DNA of 61,987 bases, taken from contig JASMLX010000022.1 in the NCBI GenBank assembly GCA_030748495.1, forward strand, positions 1 to 61,987, in the 5' to 3' direction. The position numbers were made by a program, and so were the translations under genes. The notes beneath the pieces were generated by a model. The model was not told the origin of the DNA and ran no database searches. It saw nothing but the letters and a program-made list of their open reading frames with translations. Each line of letters starts with the position of its first letter. Position 1 is the stretch's first letter. Source of the stretch: Candidatus Poribacteria bacterium. Its GTDB lineage: Bacteria > Poribacteria > WGA-4E > UBA9662. Shown in pieces: positions 28,676 through 38,644 of this stretch.

Positions 28676-29374
28676 TTACGACACAAAAAGACGCGAATAG
28701 AGTCGCTCGTGTTGCATGCTCCGAATATCGAGTCCCGGTGTGAAGTTGCCCAGATCTTCTTGATCTGCATACTCTACAAGTGTTGCAATTTCAACCAACT
28801 CCGAATGAACAGCTTGAATCACCAATTGCCCTTCGGTTGCACCAAGTGGGATGAGTCGAATCGCTGCTGAAACTTGTCCGACGACATAAGCGTGCAGATA
28901 ACCAAGTAGCGATGTGTGTAGATCAATTGAGGCGGATTGTGTCACTAAACCGTAGGCGATGGCATGATGACCAACACATTTTCCAGATTGAATATACGAC
29001 CTATAGGCATCCAATTTTTCATGGCCAAAGAGTAGACTGGCGTTTCGTAGAAATTGCTTGCCAGTTTTGATGCTTCCTTGGCGAGATTCATCGGGGGTTT
29101 TGAGTGCAGTGAGCTGGGTGTCTAAGTTGATGACATGTTCGAGGTCAGTTACTTTATGTGCTAATGTTACCGCAACCGCGTCCCCGCGCCGAATGCCATG
29201 CTGGAGAACTGATCGAAGGTACGTCTCAAAAGTCCACCGGTCGTTGACAAGACTATGTTGAGTATAGGTTTCGAGACCAAATGAGTGGGCAAAACCGCCA
29301 GTTGGGAAAGAACTGTCGATTAGCTGAAAGACCGAGAGTAAAGTGTCATCGTCCCGGTGGTTATCAGCGGACAT
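28676..29374 (-). CDS. ureF: Urease accessory protein UreF
   Basis: It has 232 residues from ATG 29374 (MSADNHRD), which gives normal UreF length. An upstream in-frame extension to 29617 lies entirely inside ureE and is unlikely. Family motifs include LIDSSFPTGGFAHSFGLE and RRGDAVAVTLAH, with AIAYGLV later. It regulates nickel insertion by UreG. The start overlaps the end of ureE by 11 bases and lacks a Shine-Dalgarno site, so translational coupling is likely. Confidence 0.93.
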   Translation of the reverse strand: MSADNHRDDDTLLSVFQLIDSSFPTGGFAHSFGLETYTQHSLVNDRWTFETYLRSVLQHGIRRGDAVAVTLAHKVTDLEHVINLDTQLTALKTPDESRQGSIKTGKQFLRNASLLFGHEKLDAYRSYIQSGKCVGHHAIAYGLVTQSASIDLHTSLLGYLHAYVVGQVSAAIRLIPLGATEGQLVIQAVHSELVEIATLVEYADQEDLGNFTPGLDIRSMQHERLYSRLFVS

Positions 29375-29813
29375 GTGAATGGGGGAGTGTTTGTCGACTG
29401 GCGTGCGTGAAGATTCGTTGCTCGAGAGTGTATTTGAAACCGAGTCGTTCAAACTGTTTTTCAAGAACAGGCTCGTAAGGAATGAGAATCGCATTGTCTT
29501 CAAACCCAATAGGACGATGGAGATTTCCGATTTGGTGGCAAGCCAGACCAAATTCTCTGCAGGTTTGAGGGTGTATGACAATAACTTTTTCACCGATACC
29601 TTCGATGATGATTTCAACCTCTTTATCTCGATACAATACGTCGCCCGGTGATAGAATTGTGCCCGTAGGAAGTGCCAATCCGATTTCCCGTCCGGCCACT
29701 GTTTTCAATCTTTGACGACATTTTTGACGTGCTTCCCAATCAAGTGGTACTAAATCGCGCTCGGAAGGAAGTAGATCGCATGGTGCTGTGACAATCTTTT
29801 CGACGACAATCAT
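29364..29813 (-). CDS. ureE: Urease accessory nickel chaperone UreE
   Basis: The 149-residue protein has an N-terminal peptide-binding part and a C-terminal metal domain with REFGLACHQIGNLHRPIG, the conserved dimer-interface His. The C-terminal tail is short in His compared with some UreE (HASRQTLPHSHVR). It delivers Ni(II) to UreG and urease. The ATG has only a weak GTGAG upstream. It lies 68 bases after ureC. Confidence 0.93.
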   Translation of the reverse strand: MIVVEKIVTAPCDLLPSERDLVPLDWEARQKCRQRLKTVAGREIGLALPTGTILSPGDVLYRDKEVEIIIEGIGEKVIVIHPQTCREFGLACHQIGNLHRPIGFEDNAILIPYEPVLEKQFERLGFKYTLEQRIFTHASRQTLPHSHVR

Positions 29814-29881
29814 CTGTAACTCACAGTATATTTAGCACCGGTTCTTGGTCTTCACGTATTGTCTCTTAACCTTCTTTCTAA

Positions 29882-31600
29882 TCAAAATAGAAAATACCGT
29901 TGTGCCATCGGAAGCACTTCGGCTGGCTCACAAGTCAAGAGCTCACCATCAGCCAGAACTTCATAAGTCTCCGGGTTAACCTCGATTTGTGGCAGGTAGT
30001 TGTTATGGATCATCGATAACTTGTCCAGTTCACGGCAATTTTTCACCGCGACAACTGGCTTTTGCAGTCCGAGATAACTGCTAACTTCTCGCTCTAAAGC
30101 CGCTTGTGAAACGAATGTATAAGACGCGGTGTAAGGCACACGCCCAAACGCCCCAAACATCGGTCTTCCCAAAACAGGTTGTGGTGTCGGAATCGATGCG
30201 TTGGCGTCTCCCATAGCCGCCCAAACGAGAAATCCACCTTTGAGTACCAGTTGCGGCTTGACACCGAAGAACGCCGGATGCCATACGACCAGATCTGCCA
30301 GCTTACCAACCTCAATCGAACCGATGTGGTCACTGATCCCGTGTGCAATTGCCGGATTGATGGTATATTTTGCAATGTAGCGTTTTAGGCGAGCATTATC
30401 GTTATCTCCCGCCTCTTCACTGAGGCGACCACGTTGCACTTTCATCTTGTGCGCGGTCTGCCATGTTCGGAGAATAACCTCACCGACACGCCCCATCGCT
30501 TGCGAGTCGGATGCCATCATGCTAAATGCGCCTAGGTCGTGAAGGATATCTTCGGCGGCAATGGTCTCCGGACGAATGCGGGACTCAGCAAAGGCGAGAT
30601 CTTCAGGAATCGAAGAATTCAGGTGGTGGCATACCATCAGCATATCGAGATGTTCGTCGATAGTGTTAACTGTGAATGGGCGGGTCGGATTTGTTGAAGA
30701 GGTAAGTACATTGCGCTCACCACAAACTTTGATGATATCCGGAGCATGTCCACCACCGGCCCCTTCTGTATGGTAGGTGTGGATCGTTCGCCCTTTGAAG
30801 GCAGCGATAGAATCCTCGACGAAACCAGCCTCGTTCAGCGTATCAGTATGAATTGCGACTTGAACATCGTATTCGTCGGCAACTGAAAGACTACAGTCGA
30901 TGGCAGCAGGAGTTGTACCCCAATCCTCGTGTAGTTTTAGCCCCAACGCCCCGGCTTCGATCTGTTCACGAAGCGATTCTGGTAGCGACGAGTTGCCCTT
31001 GCCTAAAAAACCGAGGTTGATTGGAAATCCTTCAGCAGACTCGAGCATCCGCTCAATGTTCCAAACACCGGGGGTACAGGTCGTTGCGTTAGTGCCTGTT
31101 GCCGGTCCGGTTCCACCACCAATCATTGTTGTAATTCCTGATGAAAGGGCTTCGTCGACCTGCTGCGGGCAGATGAAGTGAACGTGAACATCAAGCCCGC
31201 CCGGCGTTACGATCATGCCCTCGGCAGCGATGACTTCTGTGCCTGCGCCCACAATCATATCCTGACCGACACCTTCCATCAGATTAGGATTTCCCGCTTT
31301 ACCGATGCCGGCGATTTTTCCGTTTCGGACCCCGATGTCGGCTTTAACAATCCCCCAGTAATCTAAGATTAAAGCATTGGTTAACACTAAATCGAGTGTG
31401 CCTTGATCTCTCGTAACTCCAGGCATCTGTCCCATGCCATCGCGTAGCGTTTTACCTCCACCAAATTTAGATTCGTCACCATAAGCAGTATAGTCATTTT
31501 CTACTTCGATGAATAGTTCTGTGTCGGCAAGACGAACTTTATCGCCGACGGTTGGCCCGTAGAGGTCTGTGTATGTTTGTCGTGGGATATTGAGTGACAT
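29882..31600 (-). CDS. ureC: Urease alpha subunit UreC
   Basis: The protein has 572 residues from ATG 31600 ([10 protein letters not shown]), chosen for its GAAGGAAG site and normal length; the frame opens 26 codons earlier. It hydrolyses urea to ammonia and carbamate in the cytoplasm. The nickel-site HVHF motif, the carbamylated Lys in [10 protein letters not shown], the active-site flap His in LMVCHHLN and the metal-binding Asp in [11 protein letters not shown] are all present. Nothing is missing, so an active enzyme is expected. Confidence 0.97.
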   Translation of the reverse strand: MSLNIPRQTYTDLYGPTVGDKVRLADTELFIEVENDYTAYGDESKFGGGKTLRDGMGQMPGVTRDQGTLDLVLTNALILDYWGIVKADIGVRNGKIAGIGKAGNPNLMEGVGQDMIVGAGTEVIAAEGMIVTPGGLDVHVHFICPQQVDEALSSGITTMIGGGTGPATGTNATTCTPGVWNIERMLESAEGFPINLGFLGKGNSSLPESLREQIEAGALGLKLHEDWGTTPAAIDCSLSVADEYDVQVAIHTDTLNEAGFVEDSIAAFKGRTIHTYHTEGAGGGHAPDIIKVCGERNVLTSSTNPTRPFTVNTIDEHLDMLMVCHHLNSSIPEDLAFAESRIRPETIAAEDILHDLGAFSMMASDSQAMGRVGEVILRTWQTAHKMKVQRGRLSEEAGDNDNARLKRYIAKYTINPAIAHGISDHIGSIEVGKLADLVVWHPAFFGVKPQLVLKGGFLVWAAMGDANASIPTPQPVLGRPMFGAFGRVPYTASYTFVSQAALEREVSSYLGLQKPVVAVKNCRELDKLSMIHNNYLPQIEVNPETYEVLADGELLTCEPAEVLPMAQRYFLF

Positions 31601-31727
31601 TAAACTTCCTTCGTAAGCGACCTTGTTAGTTATCCAGCCTTGTGTCTTGTATGACGTAAGAGGTGAAGGGGAAATCAATCGGCAGGTTTATACGTTTACT
31701 ATCAATTCCGATTATGAGTAAACGTGC

Positions 31728-32039
31728 TCATTTGTCAAGCTGTCCGTTTGTTTTATTGTTTAAGCCATGAACGACACGTTTGCCTTTTAATTCAGTCAAT
31801 ATAACCGTTTTCTCGTCACCAGGTTCGAAACGGGCGGCGACGCCTGACGGGATGTTTAAGCGCATACCGTATGCCTCTTGTCGGTCGAACTGAAGGGCTT
31901 CGTTGACCTCGAAAAAGTGAAAATGGGATCCGACCTGTATGGGCCTATCACCGGTGTTAGCGACGGTCAATTCGATGGTCCTGCGGCCGCAGTTCGCGGT
32001 AATATCTCCTGCTGCGAGTATGTATTCTCCAGGGATCAT
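31728..32039 (-). CDS. ureB: Urease beta subunit UreB
   Basis: The 103-residue structural subunit has the typical MIPGEY start, [17 protein letters not shown] and [24 protein letters not shown] precedes the ATG. It assembles with UreA and UreC. It lies 309 bases after ureA, a longer gap than usual for urease operons, and 127 bases before ureC. Confidence 0.96.
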   Translation of the reverse strand: MIPGEYILAAGDITANCGRRTIELTVANTGDRPIQVGSHFHFFEVNEALQFDRQEAYGMRLNIPSGVAARFEPGDEKTVILTELKGKRVVHGLNNKTNGQLDK

Positions 32040-32348
32040 GTTTCCTCTCCGATTTTACTGGTACTTATATGTTAGACAAAATAATATTGTCTTGTTGGCA
32101 ATTCAGCATCTGTATCATCTCATCTGTATCACTTGTGTCTGAAAACTATACGTCGGCGTCCCATACTTCGAAAGGATCGCCCAGCCATACAACACGACGA
32201 TGAAATCGTGCAAAGCTAAAGAACATTTGCGAGATAAGGTACGAAAGTTTTGGTTGTAAATGGTCTCCTGGTTAAAGTTCGACGTTCAGCAAGGTATCCA
32301 GATCCTAAATGGAACTGGCGCAATTGATTTCCAAGTCTTCGTTCATGA
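32040..32348. other. 309-base gap between ureA and ureB
   Basis: No supported gene is present. A 26-codon frame on the minus strand (32146-32226) reads like protein (RRVVWLGDPFEVWDADV) but lacks a ribosome site. There are two 11-base direct repeats CATCTGTATCA at 32107-32117 and 32121-32131. Small remnants are possible. Confidence 0.35.
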
Positions 32349-32651
32349 TTATCGAATTGGGTTATGTACAGTAACCAACTTTGTGCCATCAGGAAAAGTC
32401 CCTTCAACCTGCACTTCGTGAAGCATCTCCGGTACGCCTTCCATGACATTATCGCGAGTCAGAAGCGCCGTACCGGACTCCATCAATTCAGCGACAGATT
32501 TTCCGTCGCGGATTCCCTCTAAAATTTCTGCGGTGATAATCGCAACTGCCTCCGGATAATTGAGCTTTAGGCCGCGCTCTTTTCGATCTCTAGCAAGTTG
32601 TGCCGCAACATAGATTAAGAGTTTCTCTTGTTCTCTTGGTGTTAAGTTCAT
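32349..32651 (-). CDS. ureA: Urease gamma subunit UreA
   Basis: The 100-residue subunit has [47 protein letters not shown] and [18 protein letters not shown], all diagnostic. GGAGGG precedes the ATG. It follows ureD by 50 bases and leads the structural genes. Confidence 0.97.
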   Translation of the reverse strand: MNLTPREQEKLLIYVAAQLARDRKERGLKLNYPEAVAIITAEILEGIRDGKSVAELMESGTALLTRDNVMEGVPEMLHEVQVEGTFPDGTKLVTVHNPIR

Positions 32652-32701
32652 AAAAATCCCCCTCCAAGCTTACAATACCCGATTTTCGACCTCAATAGAT
32701 C

Positions 32702-33553
32702 TCAATATTTGCGCAGGTCAATCGTGTCTAATCCGAAATGTTCAGTCTTGAGCCAGTCCCATATTGCCTGAAAAGCAGATTGGATCGATTGTGTATTGTG
32801 GGCCAGCATCCGCATTGTAATACCGTTGCGATGGAGCCGTGATAGCCCACCAACCGATTTTTCTGGCTGGTTGAGTAATGAGTTAGCCATATCACAGAGT
32901 AATTCCCATTTAGGAGTGTCAATTTCAAAATCTCCGAGTAGATACCAACTTCCCCAACAAGGATAACCCTCTAACACTCCAAGATTAGTGAGGTAGAGTT
33001 GTTTTTTCGGTTCAATACAAAAAGAATCACACAATAAAAGGCCATTACGGTCGAAGGCCTCAAGGAGATTTCGGTAGGAGTTAAACGTCAAAACCTCCCC
33101 TCGCGCTAATCGACCGGGCATAATAATCTCTTGCAGTACAGCTTTTGCACCATCCTCCAAGAAAACGGAAAGACTTTGATTAAAGTTTGCATCTCGGAAC
33201 AAAATCATTGGATCGGGCAGGTACTCCAACATCGCACTTTCGCCAACGTGAATGTGCATCTGCTGTTTAGCACCAGAGGTCGGCATACCGTAAATTTTCG
33301 TTGCTGCCTGCGTTGTCAAGAGTACGTATGCGTCTTTCGAAAGGTCGATATCAATGTGGTAATTATCTCCCTGCACTACTCCACCAGTGGGGCTCAACAG
33401 ATAAATACAGGTACAGCCGGATTTGTGATGGCGAGGCTTCATCACTTGCAAGGGCACACGGAAGTAACTCCGGGCCATTATAGTGCGACTCCCTTCCTTT
33501 GCGAAGGAGAGCTTGAGTTGTCCATGACGCCCGGCCGAAGATTGGAGTGACAT
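32702..33553 (-). CDS. ureD: Urease accessory protein UreD (UreH)
   Basis: In this 283-residue protein family motifs include SPTGGVVQGDNYHIDIDL, LTTQAATKIYG, LEYLPDPMILFRDANF and GRLARGEVL. It scaffolds apo-urease for activation with UreF and UreG. It is the first ure gene after urtE, 89 bases downstream, so uptake and hydrolysis genes may share transcripts. Confidence 0.95.
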   Translation of the reverse strand: MSLQSSAGRHGQLKLSFAKEGSRTIMARSYFRVPLQVMKPRHHKSGCTCIYLLSPTGGVVQGDNYHIDIDLSKDAYVLLTTQAATKIYGMPTSGAKQQMHIHVGESAMLEYLPDPMILFRDANFNQSLSVFLEDGAKAVLQEIIMPGRLARGEVLTFNSYRNLLEAFDRNGLLLCDSFCIEPKKQLYLTNLGVLEGYPCWGSWYLLGDFEIDTPKWELLCDMANSLLNQPEKSVGGLSRLHRNGITMRMLAHNTQSIQSAFQAIWDWLKTEHFGLDTIDLRKY

Positions 33554-33642
33554 TATTCACCGTAGGTTTAAGAAGTACAACTAAGTTACGCCTGGAACAG
33601 ATGAGCAAACTTTCCAATTACAGGCAATCCGCATTAGCGGTC

Positions 33643-34335
33643 TCAAACGCTCAAGTATTCCCGGATAATCTCCTGCGTCAAGCCTTCCGTCTCAGCGTTG
33701 GCCACAATCTCACCACGATTCATGATGTAAAAATGCTGACAGAATTCTCTAACAAAATCCAGATATTGCTCAACAATCAAGATCGTCATTTGCCGTTGTT
33801 CAACCAGTTGTGTTAACACCTGTCCTATCTGCTGGATAATGTTAGGTTGAATCCCCTCTGTTGGTTCATCTAAAATCAGGATTTTCGGATCGGTAACTAA
33901 AGCTCGCCCGATGGCAAGTTGTTGTTGTTGTCCACCTGAAAGATCGCCCCCCATCCGGTCACGCATCTGGCGTAAGATCGGAAATAAATCTAGAACCTCG
34001 TCCGGTACTAACTTTCGTTTTAAGCTACCTGATAGTCCAACTCGCAAATTTTCTTCCACCGTCAACTTGGGAAATATCATCCTCCCCTGTGGAACGTAAC
34101 CGATTCCAGCTAAAACGCGCTGATGGGCAGGCTTCTTTTCAATCGACTGCCCATCCAGTTGAATTATACCGGCTGTAGACCGAAGAGTCCCGACAATGTT
34201 TTTCATCAACGTCGTTTTCCCAACACCGTTACGCCCCATGACACTTACAATTGTGGCTGACGGAACATCTAGCGATATATTTCGCAACGCTTGCACTTCA
34301 CCGTAGGAGAAGGAGAGATCTACAACTGATAGCAT
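33643..34335 (-). CDS. urtE: Urea ABC transporter ATP-binding protein UrtE
   Basis: This 230-residue LivF-like ATPase has Walker A GRNGVGKTT, Q-loop YVPQGRMIFPKLTVEEN, signature DLSGGQQQQLAIGRAL and Walker B ILILDEPTEGIQP. The EGIQPNIIQQI run is typical of UrtE. It pairs with UrtD to power urea import. It sits 26 bases after urtD. Confidence 0.95.
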   Translation of the reverse strand: MLSVVDLSFSYGEVQALRNISLDVPSATIVSVMGRNGVGKTTLMKNIVGTLRSTAGIIQLDGQSIEKKPAHQRVLAGIGYVPQGRMIFPKLTVEENLRVGLSGSLKRKLVPDEVLDLFPILRQMRDRMGGDLSGGQQQQLAIGRALVTDPKILILDEPTEGIQPNIIQQIGQVLTQLVEQRQMTILIVEQYLDFVREFCQHFYIMNRGEIVANAETEGLTQEIIREYLSV

Positions 34336-34361
34336 ATTTTCATCTCGGTGACAAAACAGAC

Positions 34362-35177
34362 TTAACGGCCTAAGTAGGCTTCGATCACCTCTTCATTTTG
34401 TTGCAAGTCGGCCAATGTGCCTTCAGCCATAATTTTTCCTTCATGCAGCATGGTAACAGGCGAATCGAGTTGCCGCACAAAATCCATATCGTGTTCAATT
34501 ATAATCAGCGTATGTTCGCCTTTAAGTTCCAAAAGTAATTCTGCGGTCAAAGCTGTTTCGGCATCGGTTAGACCTGCAGCAGGCTCATCAACCAACAACA
34601 ACTTCGGATTAGACAGAACTAAGGTGCTGATGGCTAACCACTGTCGCTGACCGTGGCTCAGGTATTTAGCTTCGGTATGTAGCTCATTTTTGAGCCCAAC
34701 CCGCTCCAAAATCGATAAGATCTGATTGTTTTCCTCCGGGGAAATCTTACTATACAAATTGGCGAACCAGTTCTGATGACCGGGTAGAGCGAGTTCCATA
34801 TTTTGATAAGTTGTAAGACTATCGAAAACTGTTGGCGTTTGAAATTTCCGTCCAATTCCGAGAAGAGCAATCTCGGTTTCAGCGGTCTCTGTAATATTTT
34901 GCCCTTCAAAATATACGGAGCCGGTGGTTGGCCGCGTCTTGCCGCTGATAATATCGCACATCGTCGTTTTACCAGCACCATTAGGACCGATGATCACTCT
35001 TAGTTCGTTGTGTTCAATTCCTAGGGCCTCAATATCAAGTGCCTTAAATCCATCAAAAACGGCTGTAATTCCCTGTAAGAATAAAATGTATTTCTCTTCT
35101 GAAAACCGGCTCTCTATTGGGCTGTCTAGAAGATATTCCGAAATGCGAGTATTAGCTCTACCTTCGACCATTGCCAT
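34362..35177 (-). CDS. urtD: Urea ABC transporter ATP-binding protein UrtD
   Basis: This 271-residue LivG-like ATPase has Walker A GPNGAGKTT, Q-loop GRKFQTPTVFDSLTTYQN, signature YLSHGQRQWLAIST and Walker B LLLVDEPAAGLTD. The LSHGQRQWLAI variant is typical of UrtD. The first base of the ATG is the last base of the urtC stop (TAATG), showing translational coupling. Confidence 0.95.
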   Translation of the reverse strand: MAMVEGRANTRISEYLLDSPIESRFSEEKYILFLQGITAVFDGFKALDIEALGIEHNELRVIIGPNGAGKTTMCDIISGKTRPTTGSVYFEGQNITETAETEIALLGIGRKFQTPTVFDSLTTYQNMELALPGHQNWFANLYSKISPEENNQILSILERVGLKNELHTEAKYLSHGQRQWLAISTLVLSNPKLLLVDEPAAGLTDAETALTAELLLELKGEHTLIIIEHDMDFVRQLDSPVTMLHEGKIMAEGTLADLQQNEEVIEAYLGR

Positions 35178-36421
35178 TATTGATGCGCGCCTATTTGATC
35201 TGAATCTGGCGCCTTTTTGAATTTCCCCAGTAGGTGTTGTGGAAGCTTAACTAAGCCGTTGGGATATCCAAGCACCACTGCTAAAAATAGGAGCCCAAGA
35301 ACAATCGGCCACGCTTTAGCGAAGGTCAGTCCACCAGGAAACAGCATGTTGGTTAATGGAATCGGTTGATTGAAGGAGGTCAAGAAGTCGTACAATAGAT
35401 TGACAGCCAAAGTTCCAACCAGCGCACCTGACAGCGTACCTCGCCCACCAACGGCCACGAAAATAACAATCAAAATAGATCGCTCTGCTCCCATATTATA
35501 AGGGGTGATAATCTTCATTTGAGGGACGTATAACAAACCACCCAAACCCGCCGTGACGGCAGCTAAAATAAAGGCGAATAATTTGTAGACATAAGGCTTA
35601 TAACCGGAAAACCGGAGAGTGTTCTCTGCGTCGCGAACAGCAACTAGAATCCTTCCCAATCGAGTTTGTGTAATATAGCAGTACAGAAGATAGGTTACAA
35701 AGATAGCCATAGTCGTCAACAGATAAAGGGTGAACTGAACAGTATCCGTTGAGAGGTCAAAACTCAAAGCTGACTGCTGGCAAACATCAGCTCCATGTGG
35801 GTGTCTCGCAATACAGATGTGAGCAAAACGGGTCAGCCCGTTAGTACCACCAAACTTCATATTGTTCATTGTAAAAAAGTTTTGCGCGGCAACTGTAATT
35901 GCTTGGGTTAGAATTGCAAAGTAAACTCCTCGAACTCGACTACGAAAGCCGAAATAACCTATAATAAAAGCAAAAATGCCCGGAATCAGCAACCCTAAAA
36001 AAATAGTATTCGGTAAGGACCAGAAAGGCTTCCAAAACCATGGGACCATCGCGTCACCTGGTACCTCACCGACCTTGTAAGGGTAGACAACAAACAAGCA
36101 GGCGGGAAGTTTCCATCCAGTTTTATCAATAATTCCTTCAGGTCCCCCGTGATGCGCCAAGTACATCCCCATCGCATATCCGCCCAGACAGAAAAAGAGT
36201 GCCTGGCACAAGCCCAAGATTCCCGCATAACCCCAGATAAGATCTAAGCCAATTGCAACTAAGGCAAACGATAGATATCGCCCCAGTTTATTAACGGTCC
36301 CAATTGAAATAACTCCTGCTATGTATAAAACGGGAATAACAACTAAGCCTAACAAAACCCACAAAATCAACGGTAGGTTGCGCCTCAATTGATCATCTGC
36401 TGTATTAGCTAAACTGTGCAA
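35177..36421 (-). CDS. urtC: Urea ABC transporter permease UrtC
   Basis: This 414-residue LivM-like permease has about ten hydrophobic segments. Motifs include LGLCQALFFCLGGYAMGMYL, GGTNGLTRF and DAENTLRFSGYKPYVYKL, with VAVGGRGTLSGALVGTLAVN near the C-terminus. The start is TTG at 36421 with AAAGGAA seven bases before. It overlaps urtD by one base. Confidence 0.93.
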   Translation of the reverse strand: MHSLANTADDQLRRNLPLILWVLLGLVVIPVLYIAGVISIGTVNKLGRYLSFALVAIGLDLIWGYAGILGLCQALFFCLGGYAMGMYLAHHGGPEGIIDKTGWKLPACLFVVYPYKVGEVPGDAMVPWFWKPFWSLPNTIFLGLLIPGIFAFIIGYFGFRSRVRGVYFAILTQAITVAAQNFFTMNNMKFGGTNGLTRFAHICIARHPHGADVCQQSALSFDLSTDTVQFTLYLLTTMAIFVTYLLYCYITQTRLGRILVAVRDAENTLRFSGYKPYVYKLFAFILAAVTAGLGGLLYVPQMKIITPYNMGAERSILIVIFVAVGGRGTLSGALVGTLAVNLLYDFLTSFNQPIPLTNMLFPGGLTFAKAWPIVLGLLFLAVVLGYPNGLVKLPQHLLGKFKKAPDSDQIGAHQ

Positions 36422-36554
36422 ACAGAGTTTCCTTTTTCATCTTTAAATAATTTCATCTTCTATTGGTATAACTGTAGAGCCAGCTTTTAACGGGGTCTTG
36501 ATCGGGAGGCTGCTTTACAATTGTATAGAGGGTGGTTTTTAGGCTCATCTAGGT

Positions 36555-38264
36555 TTAATCGTCGGCCAGCCGACCTTTAGCAGCAAACAGGCCAGATGGT
36601 TTAAACTGAATAAAAATTACTACTGCAATGAGCAGTAGAATCTTGGCCCAAATAGTCCCGGTCATTGGCTCGAGAGTTTTAGTAAGGCCACCAATTCCCA
36701 GCCCTGCACAAATCACACCTATAATTTCACCTACGCCACCGGTTACAACCACCAAAAAAGAATCGACGATAAAGTTGGTTTGGCCCATGTCAGGTGTAAC
36801 TCCACCGATTAAGGTCCAAGCATAGCCAGCGATGCCAGCAATCCCAGATCCAAAGGCGAAAGTGCAACGATCGACAAAGCCGGTATTGACCCCTAAACTA
36901 CTGGCCATTTCACGATTTTGCATGGTTGCACGCATCATCAAGCCAACTTTAGTGCAGCGCATCAGATAATACATGGCACCAACAGAGAATGCACAGATAG
37001 CGATAATAAAACAGCGGCCATAGGGAAAAACAAGATCTTGAATCACCTCTATACCACCTCGCCCCCAGCTAGGTGCGTTGACACCAATATTGTCACCAAA
37101 TCTCAGTCGAATCATCTGGATCAGGATCAGGCCAACCCCCCACGTTGCTAGCAAAGATTCGAGTGGACGTTTATACAAGTGCCGAACCACAAAAAACTCG
37201 ATCAATAGACCGATAGTAGCAGACATTAAGAATGAAGCCGGAAGGGCAAAAATAAAGTACCAGTTGTTGGGGGTTTCTGGCGTATGAGCGAATACTAGTT
37301 GGACGACGTAGGTGGTGTAGGCGCCAATCATCATCAGTTCACCGTGTGCCATATTAATCACGCCCATCAAACCAAAGGTAATTGCCAACCCAAGTGCCAT
37401 TAAAATCAGCACCGAACCGAGCGAAAGACCTCTAAACAGGTTGCCCAATAGAGAGATAAACTGTTGATAAGTTCTAATTTTTGCGATAGCTGCTTGGTAG
37501 GTGCGTTGGATTTGTGGAGTTAGAGCCGAGCTTTTCTCCAACTGTGCTAATGATTTTTCCAAAAACTTTTGCGACCGTTGACTTTTGGTATGACCTAATT
37601 GTGTTACCAGTTTAAGGTGCGTAGAACCAGCATCAAGCGAGATACGGGAAATCCGAATTAGTAACGCACTCTCTAAGGCCAACCGCTGGATTTTTTTTGA
37701 CTGATTACCAGTCGCTAGATCGTCCAGCTTTTCCAGTGCTAAATCCGTTAGTTTACCCAAACCTTTAATAGTTTTGGCTTCACCACATCTTTTAATACCT
37801 GATAGCTGGGTTTCTTCATCGGGGGAGAAGAGTTTGAACAAGGACTTCACATTTTCGGCCAACCCCCTTTCCGGTCGGCCAGGTCGAATCTGCTTTAGCT
37901 CAGTCACCGTAACCTGAAACTGTTTGCCGGAGACGTCCGTGATAGGTTCTTGTGTTAGCGGATCTTGGAGGGCTGCAGTTTTGCCCTCAATCTTGGGGCA
38001 TAAAATAACGACGTTATCGTTCCAGACGTAAAGTTGGCGCAGTTTGAAGGCATTCATTAAAGCCTCTAAGCCGGGATGATCGTATTTAGCCAAGCCCATG
38101 ATGGCAGTTTTACGAATTGAAGATTTCTTGTCGCCCAGTTTCAGTAGAATTTGCTGGATCTCTTCAACGGCGGCGGAACCAACTTCTGCCGAATCGGCTA
38201 GTAATTGGGTTAAACAAAAAAAGAGACAAAGAGCTAATAAGGGAAAGGTTTTATTTGCCGTCAT
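36555..38264 (-). CDS. urtB: Urea ABC transporter permease UrtB with long N-terminal domain
   Basis: The protein has 569 residues. A signal peptide (FPLLALCLFFCLTQLLA) is followed by a ~240-residue extracytoplasmic, Lys/Leu-rich helical region, including a short HEAT-like AIMGLAKYDHPGLEALM. The LivH-like permease starts at about residue 270: GSVLILMALGLAITFGLMGV, NMAHGELMMIGAY, SLGVNTGFVDRCTFAFGSGI and SFLVVVTGGVGEIIGV. Many bacterial UrtB proteins carry a similar long N-terminal part; its role is not established. It lies 380 bases after urtA. Confidence 0.93.
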   Translation of the reverse strand: MTANKTFPLLALCLFFCLTQLLADSAEVGSAAVEEIQQILLKLGDKKSSIRKTAIMGLAKYDHPGLEALMNAFKLRQLYVWNDNVVILCPKIEGKTAALQDPLTQEPITDVSGKQFQVTVTELKQIRPGRPERGLAENVKSLFKLFSPDEETQLSGIKRCGEAKTIKGLGKLTDLALEKLDDLATGNQSKKIQRLALESALLIRISRISLDAGSTHLKLVTQLGHTKSQRSQKFLEKSLAQLEKSSALTPQIQRTYQAAIAKIRTYQQFISLLGNLFRGLSLGSVLILMALGLAITFGLMGVINMAHGELMMIGAYTTYVVQLVFAHTPETPNNWYFIFALPASFLMSATIGLLIEFFVVRHLYKRPLESLLATWGVGLILIQMIRLRFGDNIGVNAPSWGRGGIEVIQDLVFPYGRCFIIAICAFSVGAMYYLMRCTKVGLMMRATMQNREMASSLGVNTGFVDRCTFAFGSGIAGIAGYAWTLIGGVTPDMGQTNFIVDSFLVVVTGGVGEIIGVICAGLGIGGLTKTLEPMTGTIWAKILLLIAVVIFIQFKPSGLFAAKGRLADD

Positions 38265-38349
38265 CTTAAAAGCAAATCGACTTTATCAATGAAGACATCA
38301 TGAACTACTGCATCTTTCGAACTCACTGTACTATTAAAAAATTCACCGC

Positions 38350-38388
38350 GTATTGTGTTAAAAGTACAAAGTACTTTTAACACAATAC
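38350..38388. promoter_or_regulatory. 18-bp perfect hairpin between urtA and urtB
   Basis: GTATTGTGTTAAAAGTAC (38350-38367) and its exact complement (38371-38388) are separated by three bases. It lies in the 380-base urtA-urtB spacer, about 257 bases past the urtA stop. The stem is AT-rich; on the minus strand a TTTTTT run follows after nine bases. It may stabilise urtA mRNA or limit read-through to urtB. Confidence 0.6.
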
Positions 38389-38644
38389 CGATATGTAACA
38401 CCTTTTGGTTCAACCGATTTAATTCAATCAAGGTAATATCATAATAGTTAGGCGGTTATAAAGTACATCGTGGAAATATCACGTGTGGAGAAACCAGAAT
38501 AAACATAGGTTCTATGTCTTCCTTTTGGGTGACGATCTTCAAACAGCAAAAAGCGCAACATCCAATAACACCATGGATTTATTGGATGTCACGCCCTTCG
38601 GATTAAAAATACGCTTGTCAGAATATCAGTTCATAGCCGATTAT

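Noticed and set aside
29375..29617. N-terminal extension of UreF
   Set aside because: It lies within ureE in another frame; the shorter start gives normal UreF length.
31601..31678. N-terminal extension of UreC
   Set aside because: The later ATG has GAAGGAAG upstream and yields the normal UreC start.
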